The translations under genes and the position numbers were made by a program. Of a stretch of 64,000 bases of DNA, positions 16,363 through 24,619 are shown piece after piece. Position 1 is the first letter of the stretch. Each line of letters opens with the position of its first letter. Origin of the DNA: CAIYOL01 sp964494805 (GTDB taxonomy: Bacteria; Planctomycetota; Phycisphaerae; Sedimentisphaerales; Anaerobacaceae). The stretch covers positions 62,001 to 126,000 of the forward strand of contig CAZBST010000001.1 in assembly GCA_964494805.1 (NCBI GenBank). Reading direction: 5' to 3'. The notes beneath the pieces were generated by a model that worked only from the letters and a program-made list of their open reading frames with translations, searched no databases and was not told the DNA's origin.

Positions 16363-19300
16363 ATGAAAAAGATAACCATTTTTCTACTTTCGACTATTTT
16401 TCATTCCAAAACATTTGTATCAAAAACACTGCATAGGGTTGTCAGGATTACTTTGTTTTTAATTTTTTTCAGCAGTTTTTGTTCCTATGCCATAGGGGAC
16501 ATACGGGGAAAGCAAGACATTCCCCAAATGGTGCAGAGAGCAGCCCTTATCATAAGGGGCAAGGTCATTTCCACTGAATCTCAATGGAAAGAAGACAATC
16601 GAGGAAGACATATCTATACCAACGTAACCGTAAAAGTTCTTGACAAAATCAAAGGCAACGTCAAAGACGATGTTTTCGCTTTTGAGATTGTCGGGGGGAC
16701 TGTCGATGATATTAGAGAAATTGTGAGCGGTACTCCTGCCTTCGAGATTGATGAAGATGCGATTATGTTTCTTGCAGGACAACCTTTGACTATTAAACAG
16801 GGGCTTAACAGCAAGATTCCGATTTATAATGGCAGAGTTTACCGGGATGATTCGGAGATTACGGTCGATAATTTTATACAAGCCTTAAGAATTCTTGAGC
16901 AAGACCCAAATGCTTCGGTCTCTTTAGTGAAAAAATATCAATCGCTAACGGCGGGAACTAATGCTGCGGAATGTTTTCTATACAGTGGTTATAAATGGCC
17001 TGGGACATCGCCTATAGTTTCCTATAAGATAAATCAAAACACCTCGGATTGTACCGGCGAAGGTACGGCGGTCCAAGCTGCGGCAACCAGTTGGAACAAT
17101 GTCGGTGCCAATTTCACGTTTCAGTATGGCGGCAGTCACACCCACACAGTCAAAAGTCGGAACTACATCAATGAAATTATGTGGGGAACTACTACCTATG
17201 AAGATTCCTTTGCCGAAACCACTACTTGGATTCAAAGTGGTGTCACAATAGTGGAATGCGATGTTATGTTCAATGACCCGTATTTTGACTGGAGTACAAA
17301 AACAGAACCGTATTCATGGGAGGTGGATGTTCAAACAGTTGCCCTTCATGAGTTTGGGCACTGGCTATCTTTAGATGACCTTTATAACTATGAAGATAGA
17401 GACAATGTAATGTATGGATATGGGTACACCGGAGATGTAAAAAGGACACTTCAGCCATGTGACCGTAGTGGTATATGTTACATCTATGGTGGTTGTGACG
17501 CGCGTGTGTGTGAGGACTGTGAGCCGGAGGACACGTATCTGGGAACAATCGGGACAACAGTCTGGGGTTATAATGTAAGCGGGAATTGCGGCAATGGAGG
17601 CAAATGGGTGGGGCAATTTGTCGGAGAAGCTGGCAAAACATACCATTTTGACTTGTGCCCTGATAGTCCCGGTAGCGGAACCACTAATGGCTTTGATGCT
17701 GATATCAAGATAATGAGCAGTTCCTGTGGTATAATTACAGGGCAGGATGGGATTTGCAGCTCACCAAAATACTTGCCAAACAATTATAGTTGGACATGTT
17801 CGACGAATGGAACTTATTACGTCGTAATTGCACCATACGACTCGTACGATTCTCATACCTGCGAGGGTGACTCAAGCGATACTTTCACGATGAACTATTA
17901 TAAAGAGGCTGTCTATCCTCTTGCTAACGATACGCCAGAGGTATTCTCGGATATTCCAAAAGATTTCTCTTTTATGGTGAACAGCAGTGACTGGTGCGGA
18001 GTTGCGATAAATCCATCCTCGGACCACGACATCAAGGCAGATGATAATTCCGACTTTAGCTCTCCATACGCAAGCTCGACATATGGGGGCACAGTCCGAG
18101 ATTTTGTGGTGACCAATGGTCATAGCTGGGGCAGCACGACGCACTATGCTCAGGTATATTACGGGTCATCAAGCAATTATACTATTGAGGCAGAGTGGAG
18201 TATACCAGATCTTTCGATAGATTCACCTTACGTTGACTCAATACAAAGCAGTGAAGTCCTTCAGATGTATGAGGTATCCTTAACTTCAGGGCAAACATAT
18301 GAACTGAATTTGGACATAACTTCAGGTAGCGCAAACTTAGCCGTTTTCGTATTCAAGCCCACACGCAGCAGTGGTACACGTTCTGATTTTGACTGGCTTG
18401 CTAACGACGGCGGGGCAGGTGGTGATGAGCGTTTAGTTTTCACACCTGACTCGAGTGGTAGCTATGGTATTGTTGTTGTTAATGACAGCGCCGGCATCGC
18501 CAATTACAGGTTAACAGTCGGTATATATATCCCGCCGGATACTGATCCACCTAGTCCAGACCCGATGACGTGGGAGGTGGAGCCGTATGAGACGAGTACA
18601 TCATCGATTTCGATGACGGCGACCGCTGCTTCGGATTCATCGCCACCTGTGTATTACGAATTCGATTTTGTTGACAGTCCCACAGGCGGTAGTGGTGGTG
18701 ACGACAGGGGCTGGAGCACTGATAGAACTTATACCGACTCCGGTCTTGAAACAAACCACCAATATGGCTATCGCGTCCGAGCTAGAGATAGTGCGCCCGC
18801 ACAGAACACTACGGGTTATTCGCCAGTAAGTTATGACTACACAGACATTGAAACGCCTGCTGGAATCGAATTTGGAACCATAACAACAACCAGTATTCAG
18901 GCAAGGTCTTCCAGCACGCCTTCGGGACTAACTTTTGACAGTTCTGGCTTAATAATTTACAATGTCACGAGGGGAACCGACTCCGGCTGGAAACAAAACA
19001 ATGATTATTGGAATAGTGGCTCGCTATTAGTTAACACTCAATACGGTTTCAAGGCAATGGCGAGAAATGGGGATGCAGATCCAACTCCAGACAGTCCAAC
19101 AGTATATAGGTATACGTATGCCAATCCTCCTGGTGGAGATTTGTTCTCCAACGTAACCCAGACGAGCATCCAAGCCAACTGGACTGGTAACAGCAATCCA
19201 GCCGGAACACAATATTGGTGTGAGAACACGACTCTGGGAACGAATTCCGGTTGGACAAGCAACACATACTGGAATGAGAGTGGCTTGGCATGCGGGACAC

Positions 19301-19977
19301 AATATTGCTATCAGGTCAGAGCAAAAAACGGTGATGGGGTGGAAACCACGCCGACCTCGCTTGGCTGCCAGAGCACGCTACCGTGTCCGCAATTTACGAT
19401 TAATGCTTCTGTAGGTTTGAACGGAACGGTTGAGCCGAACGGGATTTTCGATGTAAACGAAGGTCAGGATATTACTTTTATTGCGCAGCCAGACCCGGGC
19501 TATGCCGTCGATGAGTGGTATCTGGACGAGAATCTGGTCCAAATCGGTAGAAAAACATACCTATTGAGTAATGTTCAATCATCACACAGTGTTCTTGTGA
19601 CATTTATCGAGATTCCGCCAATGGATTTGAACAATGATGGGATAGTAAACTTTGGCGATTTTGCAATCTTTGCTTTCTATTGGAGGGATGATACATGTTC
19701 GGATCCTGATTGGTGCGAGGACAGTGATTCTGACTACAGCGGCGAAGTTGACTTTGTGGATTTACTCAATTTTGTTGATTATTGGCTCTGGGGTCGAGGT
19801 GATTTAGATTGGGACGGCGATGTGGACTTTGTTGATTACGCCATCTTAGCTAACTATTGGATGAATCAAAATTGTGATGGGCCGGACTGGTGCTTCGGGG
19901 CTGACCTTAATGAGAACGGCTCGGTGGATTTTTATGATTTAGCAGAGTTTGCCAAATACTGGCTTGAAGGGCTTTAA
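16363..19977 (+). CDS. Large secreted metzincin-like metalloprotease with FN3-type and dockerin domains
   Basis: 1204-residue exported protein. Order of parts: signal peptide within the first 45 residues; an N-terminal domain (about 50-150, VQRAALIIRGKVIS); a metzincin protease domain (about 205-370) with TVALHEFGHWLSLDDLY (the HExxH starts near 329) and a Met-turn-like DNVMYGYG; a PPC-type beta domain with YHFDLCPDS; a second beta domain near 620-710; three fibronectin type III-like repeats (about 720-1010); an InlB-type repeat (VGLNGTVEPNGIFDVNEGQD); and two C-terminal dockerin-like modules from about 1086 with four Ca-loop repeats. The third zinc ligand of the HExxHxxGxxH motif is Asp and the Gly is Ser, as discussed in the findings. 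AGGAGACGGAGAAG precedes the ATG. Probably cell-surface or extracellular protein degradation. Confidence 0.82.
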   Translation: MKKITIFLLSTIFHSKTFVSKTLHRVVRITLFLIFFSSFCSYAIGDIRGKQDIPQMVQRAALIIRGKVISTESQWKEDNRGRHIYTNVTVKVLDKIKGNVKDDVFAFEIVGGTVDDIREIVSGTPAFEIDEDAIMFLAGQPLTIKQGLNSKIPIYNGRVYRDDSEITVDNFIQALRILEQDPNASVSLVKKYQSLTAGTNAAECFLYSGYKWPGTSPIVSYKINQNTSDCTGEGTAVQAAATSWNNVGANFTFQYGGSHTHTVKSRNYINEIMWGTTTYEDSFAETTTWIQSGVTIVECDVMFNDPYFDWSTKTEPYSWEVDVQTVALHEFGHWLSLDDLYNYEDRDNVMYGYGYTGDVKRTLQPCDRSGICYIYGGCDARVCEDCEPEDTYLGTIGTTVWGYNVSGNCGNGGKWVGQFVGEAGKTYHFDLCPDSPGSGTTNGFDADIKIMSSSCGIITGQDGICSSPKYLPNNYSWTCSTNGTYYVVIAPYDSYDSHTCEGDSSDTFTMNYYKEAVYPLANDTPEVFSDIPKDFSFMVNSSDWCGVAINPSSDHDIKADDNSDFSSPYASSTYGGTVRDFVVTNGHSWGSTTHYAQVYYGSSSNYTIEAEWSIPDLSIDSPYVDSIQSSEVLQMYEVSLTSGQTYELNLDITSGSANLAVFVFKPTRSSGTRSDFDWLANDGGAGGDERLVFTPDSSGSYGIVVVNDSAGIANYRLTVGIYIPPDTDPPSPDPMTWEVEPYETSTSSISMTATAASDSSPPVYYEFDFVDSPTGGSGGDDRGWSTDRTYTDSGLETNHQYGYRVRARDSAPAQNTTGYSPVSYDYTDIETPAGIEFGTITTTSIQARSSSTPSGLTFDSSGLIIYNVTRGTDSGWKQNNDYWNSGSLLVNTQYGFKAMARNGDADPTPDSPTVYRYTYANPPGGDLFSNVTQTSIQANWTGNSNPAGTQYWCENTTLGTNSGWTSNTYWNESGLACGTQYCYQVRAKNGDGVETTPTSLGCQSTLPCPQFTINASVGLNGTVEPNGIFDVNEGQDITFIAQPDPGYAVDEWYLDENLVQIGRKTYLLSNVQSSHSVLVTFIEIPPMDLNNDGIVNFGDFAIFAFYWRDDTCSDPDWCEDSDSDYSGEVDFVDLLNFVDYWLWGRGDLDWDGDVDFVDYAILANYWMNQNCDGPDWCFGADLNENGSVDFYDLAEFAKYWLEGL

Positions 19978-19984
19978 CAGTCGA

Positions 19985-20623
19985 CTATTTTTTGAGATTG
20001 CTACGCGGTCTGCGCAGGCGTATTAAACCTAAGCCAATTGTCAGGAGTATTGCAGAGACGGGTTCGGGGGCGGAAATCATAAGCTCAAAGTGATTAAAAG
20101 TGCCGGTGTCCGAAGGCCACGCATCGTAAATCCGCAGGTGCCAAGAGCCATAGGCATCCTCACCGTTAAATTTAGAAAGTTTGTCAACAGGTTTGAATCG
20201 GCCGGCAAAAGGGGCGTTACCTTCCTTGATAGAAAATATCGCTTCATCATCAAATATGGTGTCTGTGTAATTTGCGCCAACGAAGAACTCATCGTAGTTA
20301 TATATATTCAAGCAAATTGACTTTTGGGCAGGGCTTTGCAGGAAAATTTGCAAATCGAATACGCTGGTGTGCGTCAAATCGATACCAATATTGAGGTCGG
20401 AGATAATAAGATGGTCAGGGATTTCTATGATTGCATCGTTCATCCAGCCGTTAGTATCGTCTGGATTGGCAGGGATAGGCAGATTAAAGCCGCCGGTGTA
20501 GGTGTGCACGTGACCGGCATAAACAACACCTCCGCAGGCCCCCGCTACAATGATAAGAATCGCACCAATTCGTTGCACTGTGTTACGAGCGTCCCTTCTC
20601 GGCCCAGCGGCGAATTCTAACAA
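19985..20623 (-). CDS. P-domain protein with PEP-CTERM sorting signal
   Basis: Exported protein of about 200 residues. After a hydrophobic signal segment (IGAILIIVAGACGGVVYA) comes a proprotein-convertase P/Homo-B-like beta domain: IEIPDHLIISDLNIGIDLTH, FDLQIFLQSPAQKSICL and DAYGSWHLRIYDAWPSDTG. The C-terminus is a PEP-CTERM tripartite signal: APEPVSAILLTIGLGLIRL then RRPRSNLKK, the substrate tag of exosortase-type enzymes. The longest frame starts at a TTG (20623); a GTG at 20578 (VQRIGAILII) would begin directly at the signal peptide and is equally likely. Convergent with the metalloprotease gene, 7 bases apart. Confidence 0.75.
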   Translation of the reverse strand: MLEFAAGPRRDARNTVQRIGAILIIVAGACGGVVYAGHVHTYTGGFNLPIPANPDDTNGWMNDAIIEIPDHLIISDLNIGIDLTHTSVFDLQIFLQSPAQKSICLNIYNYDEFFVGANYTDTIFDDEAIFSIKEGNAPFAGRFKPVDKLSKFNGEDAYGSWHLRIYDAWPSDTGTFNHFELMISAPEPVSAILLTIGLGLIRLRRPRSNLKK

Positions 20624-20758
20624 GCAATTACTGTCCGGCGAGTCTATGCTTAACTTATACAGTGGAAATTATAACTTTATAGGACAATCGTTGGCAAATG
20701 AAAAAAATTTTTGTTGGGCGGGAGGAGCGGCACTGGTGGTGGCTGGGTAGAATGATAG

Positions 20759-22108
20759 TTATTTTACTTCGACGACCGAGTTAAATCCGCCGAAGGGATT
20801 CGACTCCGTTAGCTCGTTGTAGGGGTCCTGCTGCCACTGACCGTCGACGACCAGGCGGTAGCGATATTTTCCGGCGGGCAGTTTTATCTTTGTCTGCCAT
20901 ACGCCGGAATTGCCAACTTTTTTCAGAGGGGTTTTTGCCGGCTGCCAATTATTAAAATCACCGGCAATCTGAACGCTGCTGGCGCGCGGGTAAAGTGTTA
21001 CAAATATTACAGCATCATTTATCTGGCTGACACCGTAATATTCAGAAAGCTTGATATCTATATCCGTCGGCCCGTCAAGGCTCGCCGAGACCGGCTGTGG
21101 TTTTTCGGTTTGCGGAGTCTTTTGCAGGGTTTTTATGGCCGGTTTTGCAGATTGCAGCAGTTCATCTGCGGAGGCACTAATCGTTTCGAGCTGACTAGAT
21201 AATGATTTCACAATTTCGGTGCGTTGTTTCGCTTGCCCGCCAAAATCCGCCTTCGCATAGTCGGCTGCGGCGAGCGGAGTAAGGCTTGGCCTTTCCGAGA
21301 CTGCGGATTCAACTCCTTCGACTGGTTCGGCAAGCTCACCGCGGGATGAGCCAATAATTTCTTCAGCCAGTGCGTGAAAATCCCTCTGGCCTTTGCTGGC
21401 GGAGTCGTATTCACAGATGGGCTGGCCGAAACTGGAGGCCTCCTTGATTTTGGTATTGAAATTAACGACTGTTTTGAATATTTTGTCGGCGAATTGGGAG
21501 CGCAATTCGGACAGGATTTCTCTAGCCATCTTTGTCCTTAAGTCATACATACTGGCCAGGACCCTTACATTTATCTGCTGACTGCATCGTTTGCAGAGTA
21601 TACTGAGGGTTTGAAGCTGCTTGCTGAGGCCGTGCAGTGCAAAATATCCGGTCTCGACGGGGACAATAGCATCGGTGGCTGCTCTTAGCGCATTGAAAGT
21701 CAATAGGCCTACGGCTGGCGGACAATCGATTATTACGTAGTCATATTCATTCTTCACTTCGTGCAGGACATTTTTCAAGCAAGATTCGCGGTCGGCGATT
21801 CCAGCCATTTGCTGCTCGAAGGCCGACAGGTCTATACTGGCTGGCGCCAGCTCGAGTTTATCGCTAATCTGCCAGAGTATCTCTGCCAGTCTTATAGGTT
21901 CGTTTCTGCTTGTGCTTATCAGGACATCGTAGATGCTTTGCTCAATCTGGTCCTCCGGTACAGCAAGGCCGACGGCGCAATGCGACTGGGGGTCCATATC
22001 GACCAGTAATGTTCTGCGGCCAAGTTCGGCAAGGGCACTTGCAAGGTTTATCGATACCGTTGTCTTGCCACAACCACCTTTTTGATTAACAACCGCTATA
22101 GTCCTCAT
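20759..22108 (-). CDS. ParA-type ATPase fused to a C-terminal CBM48/AMPK glycogen-binding-like domain
   Basis: 449-residue protein. Residues 1 to about 255 are a ParA/Soj ATPase: NQKGGCGKTTVSINLASAL (Walker A with signature Lys), LLVDMDPQSHCAVGL, YDYVIIDCPPAVGLLTFNAL and VPVETGYFALHGL. A poorly conserved linker rich in Ala, Ser and Gln follows. The last about 95 residues read VIFVTLYPRASSVQIAGDFN then NWQPAKTPLKKVG and GKYRYRLVVDGQWQQDPYNE, which is the early-set/glycogen-binding fold of AMPK beta and isoamylase N-terminal domains. The ATG at 22108 has GGAG seven bases upstream and is preferred over an upstream start at 22141. No parB is adjacent. Function could be positioning of storage granules or general partition; unproven. 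Confidence 0.83.
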   Translation of the reverse strand: MRTIAVVNQKGGCGKTTVSINLASALAELGRRTLLVDMDPQSHCAVGLAVPEDQIEQSIYDVLISTSRNEPIRLAEILWQISDKLELAPASIDLSAFEQQMAGIADRESCLKNVLHEVKNEYDYVIIDCPPAVGLLTFNALRAATDAIVPVETGYFALHGLSKQLQTLSILCKRCSQQINVRVLASMYDLRTKMAREILSELRSQFADKIFKTVVNFNTKIKEASSFGQPICEYDSASKGQRDFHALAEEIIGSSRGELAEPVEGVESAVSERPSLTPLAAADYAKADFGGQAKQRTEIVKSLSSQLETISASADELLQSAKPAIKTLQKTPQTEKPQPVSASLDGPTDIDIKLSEYYGVSQINDAVIFVTLYPRASSVQIAGDFNNWQPAKTPLKKVGNSGVWQTKIKLPAGKYRYRLVVDGQWQQDPYNELTESNPFGGFNSVVEVK

Positions 22109-22528
22109 AGATTGTCTCCACCTACCTAAAGTCCATTCCACTGCGGGAAAGGACTTTTCGGACGCAGCCCGAAACCTTCGGTTTCAGCACTGAAAAGCGG
22201 CTAAACGCTCATTTATGTTATTCGGCATAAAATTAAGAAAAACTTTATCTTTTTTATTGGACTTGCCGATAAAAATGCCGAAATAGCAGTATAGATAAGG
22301 GGTGTTTTCTCTTGTCCGCTGTAGTGTGGCGTATAAAAAAAGTGTGTTACCCGGTTAGTTAAACCTGGCAACACACTTGCATACTTCACAACTTCTTATC
22401 CAGGCCTATTGCTCTTTGACTTTTATTTTCACTGCTTTTGCCTTTTCGTGTTAGCTGTTGATTGAATGTGGCTGTCAATTTGGCATTTTTCCCGTCAAAG
22501 TGTCCGCTTTAAAGTGGAGCGAGAACCT
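22109..22528. promoter_or_regulatory. Intergenic region upstream of the ParA-fusion gene
   Basis: 420 bases between the pfkB-family stop and the ParA start, both on the minus strand. It contains the pfkB-family terminator at 22334-22378, an inverted repeat TTCGGCAT (22221-22228) / ATGCCGAA (22275-22282) that could be an operator for the ParA gene, and a small GAAACC/GGTTTC hairpin at about 22171-22186. No gene is visible. Confidence 0.4.
22334..22378 (-). terminator. Rho-independent terminator of the PfkB-family kinase gene
   Basis: On the minus strand the arm AAGTGTGTTGCC is followed by a short loop region and GG-AACACACTT, then a run of seven T (complement of the A-run 22334-22340). The stem is about 9 perfect pairs plus a second helical part (GGTT/AACC). 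It lies about 150 bases after the kinase stop codon. Confidence 0.75.
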
Positions 22529-23485
22529 CTAAGCGTCCTCTTTTTGCAGGAGCTCTATAATTTCGGCCTTTGAGGGCAGTGCCTCAAGTGAGCCGAATTT
22601 CGTGCAGGTCAGCGCCCCTGCCGCCGAGGCAAATTTAACCGCTTTTCTTAAATCGTCCCCTACAGCACAACAGGCGGCCAGTGCTCCTGCGAAGGCATCG
22701 CCTCTGCCGGTCTGGTCAACAAGCTCGACCTCAAAAGCCGGGATGTGATCAGCGCCGTTTCTGTCAACAACCATACAGCCGCGCCTGCCCATCGTTATGA
22801 CGACGGAATCGGTGCCGCGGGCGACTAAATCAGAGCCAATGAGTTTGGCGGCGTGGATGTTAGCATTGGACTGATCGGTGATATCGGCGGCTTCGTAAAG
22901 ATTTGGTATCAGGATATCGGCTGAGAAGTAATCGGCAGGTAGAGCATTGTTTGCCCTGCTGGGCTGCTCCATCGGTCTTGCTGGATTGAGAATGACCTTA
23001 ACGCCGTGCACCTTAGCGCATCGAATGGCTGTTACGACAGCATCCTGCGGTAACTGACCGTGAATCAAACAGACATTAGCCTCTGAGATAATTTGCTCGG
23101 AGTCGTTGATATCCTGCGGCTGCAGGGCGGTGTTTGCGCCGGCGTATGTAAGGCTGGCGTTTTCACCTTTAGCGTCAACTAGAGTTACAACAACACCTGT
23201 ATTCTTGGCCTCAATGGCGTGAATGAAGTCGGTATTAACATCGAGCTCGGCCAGACTTATCTTAACCATCTTGGCGAATGGGTCGCCGCCGACCTTGCTT
23301 ATAAGATGTACTTGGCAGCCGCACAGAGCGGCTTCGGCTGCCTGATTTGGCCCAGGGCCGGTGGCGGTATATGATAACATAGAACCGACAACAGACTGTC
23401 CTGGAGATGGGGCCTGGTCGCACCTTATTGCTATATCCACATAGGTGCCGCCCACTATAACTACCTTAGGACTCCTTCCTGACAT
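22529..23485 (-). CDS. PfkB-family carbohydrate kinase (ribokinase-like)
   Basis: 318-residue sugar kinase. Near the N-terminus VVIVGGTYVDIAIRCDQAP and SYTATGPGPNQAAEAALCG correspond to the substrate-binding region of ribokinases (GG-x-N type). The C-terminal catalytic motif is ELVDQTGRGDAFAGALAACC, with the GxGD Asp as base and the anion hole. VITMGRRGCMVVDRNG also fits. The sugar cannot be deduced, although ribokinase is the nearest type. The ATG at 23485 (MSGRSPKVVIVGG) is preferred to a TTG at 23518. It stands alone, followed by a terminator. A promoter candidate lies about 60-90 bases upstream. Confidence 0.85.
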   Translation of the reverse strand: MSGRSPKVVIVGGTYVDIAIRCDQAPSPGQSVVGSMLSYTATGPGPNQAAEAALCGCQVHLISKVGGDPFAKMVKISLAELDVNTDFIHAIEAKNTGVVVTLVDAKGENASLTYAGANTALQPQDINDSEQIISEANVCLIHGQLPQDAVVTAIRCAKVHGVKVILNPARPMEQPSRANNALPADYFSADILIPNLYEAADITDQSNANIHAAKLIGSDLVARGTDSVVITMGRRGCMVVDRNGADHIPAFEVELVDQTGRGDAFAGALAACCAVGDDLRKAVKFASAAGALTCTKFGSLEALPSKAEIIELLQKEDA

Positions 23486-23545
23486 TTTTATTCCCACAGG
23501 TTCTTCCGCCTCCGCCAAGGCTACGGCGGATAAATTTGATGATTT

Positions 23546-23573
23546 AGTATAGCGGACTGGGGGTTAAATGCAA
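23546..23573 (-). promoter_or_regulatory. Sigma-70-type promoter for the PfkB-family kinase
   Basis: On the minus strand TTGCAT (complement of 23568-23573) is separated by 16 bases from TATACT (complement of 23546-23551), about 60 bases before the ATG. Five of six -10 bases and four of six -35 bases match consensus. Confidence 0.5.
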
Positions 23574-23639
23574 TTTTTTTATAGTAATATCTGAACTGAT
23601 TTTAATTGCGGCAAAAAGCCAGCCGGTAAACGTTCCGGG

Positions 23640-23936
23640 AAAGTATAAAAGGGGCTAAGCGACGGAGAAGACGGAAAAAACTCCGAAAATCTTAAAATCG
23701 CATAGCCCCAGTTTTTCCTGTGGGTGATCTGTTAAAAACCCCAAGGGGGCGATTGTTTTTCAAATGGGCCTGACAAGTGGTTGATAACCAATCAACTTGT
23801 CAAGCCCAACCAAACAAGGAGGAAATACCGTAGTTTCCTTTCAGATTATCGGCTTACCTAATTTAAGGCGGATATAAAGTAACGTAGCTCTTCGTAGTCT
23901 GTTTGGTCAATCGTGGAAACTACGGGATTTTTTTGT
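23640..23936 (+). ncRNA. Candidate plus-strand intergenic structured RNA
   Basis: A 520-base gap between two minus-strand genes (23486-24005) contains features that only make sense on the plus strand. In order: AGTATAAAAG; a hairpin whose arms are GGGGCTA (from 23655) and TAGCCCC (ending about 23710), enclosing CGGAG...CTCCG; a long hairpin GGGC-TGACAAG / CTTGTCA-AGCCC at 23766-23808; AAGGAGGAAA; then arms CCGTAGTTTCC (23828-23838) and GGAAACTACGG (23915-23925) followed by seven T (23928-23934), which looks like a terminator. It does not match tmRNA, SRP, RNase P or any riboswitch I know. No reading frame of note. Class unknown. Confidence 0.45.
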
Positions 23937-24005
23937 GGGGTTGGAGGCTGGAAATTTGGGTTGCAAGGTCCACCAGCAGACGAGGACAGGATGACTTTAT
24001 GGCAA

Positions 24006-24614
24006 CTACCGGGCTCTTGGGGTTTCGGCCAGGCCCATAACGGCAGCCCTTTTAACCAAGTCAACTATGCTATCCACATTGAGCTTACGCATAATGTGTC
24101 GGCGATGGTCCTCAATTGTCCTGATAGAACGGTGTAATATCTGGGCTATTTCCTTATTGCTGTTGCCCTGTAAGATTAGACGCAAAACGGCAACTTCTTT
24201 CTCGGTCAGCGACTTGCCTTTAAGAAGATTACTCAGGTCTTGCTGCTTTAGTGCTGTCTGAACAGCTTCTAAGAAACTTTGCTTTTGTAGCGGTTTTTCA
24301 ATGAATTCCATTGCCCCTGCCTTTACAGCCCGCACGGCCATTGGGATATCGCCGAAGCCGGTTATCACCAGAATCGGCAGCCACGGAGCAATGCATTTGG
24401 CCCTGCGAACCAGTTCTATGCCGTCTATCCCGGGCATTTTCACATCGGTAATGAGCAAATCACAACTTTGTGTCTGCAGACGCTGGAGGCAGTGGTCGGC
24501 ATCTGCGAAACAGCTAACTTTGTATCCTGAGCGATGGAGAGTCTGGGATACAGACCTGCATACGGCAGGCTCATCATCGACAAAAAATATGTGCAGGTTT
24601 CTAACAGTCATCAA
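24006..24614 (-). CDS. FixJ/NarL-type two-component response regulator
   Basis: 202-residue transcription regulator. The receiver domain (residues 1-120) has FFVDDEPAVCRSVS, the phospho-acceptor in DLLITDVKMPGIDG, VITGFGDIPMAVRAVKAGAM and FIEKPLQKQ. The C-terminal LuxR/FixJ helix-turn-helix is LTEKEVAVLRLILQGNSNKE followed by IAQILHRSIRTIEDHRRHIM. The FixJ-like 'KAGAMEFIEKP' signature places it near FixJ/TodT. ATGs at 24614 and 24611 are both possible. It begins six bases after the histidine kinase stop, so the pair is one operon; the target genes are unknown. Confidence 0.9.
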   Translation of the reverse strand: MMTVRNLHIFFVDDEPAVCRSVSQTLHRSGYKVSCFADADHCLQRLQTQSCDLLITDVKMPGIDGIELVRRAKCIAPWLPILVITGFGDIPMAVRAVKAGAMEFIEKPLQKQSFLEAVQTALKQQDLSNLLKGKSLTEKEVAVLRLILQGNSNKEIAQILHRSIRTIEDHRRHIMRKLNVDSIVDLVKRAAVMGLAETPRAR

Positions 24615-24619
24615 AATCC

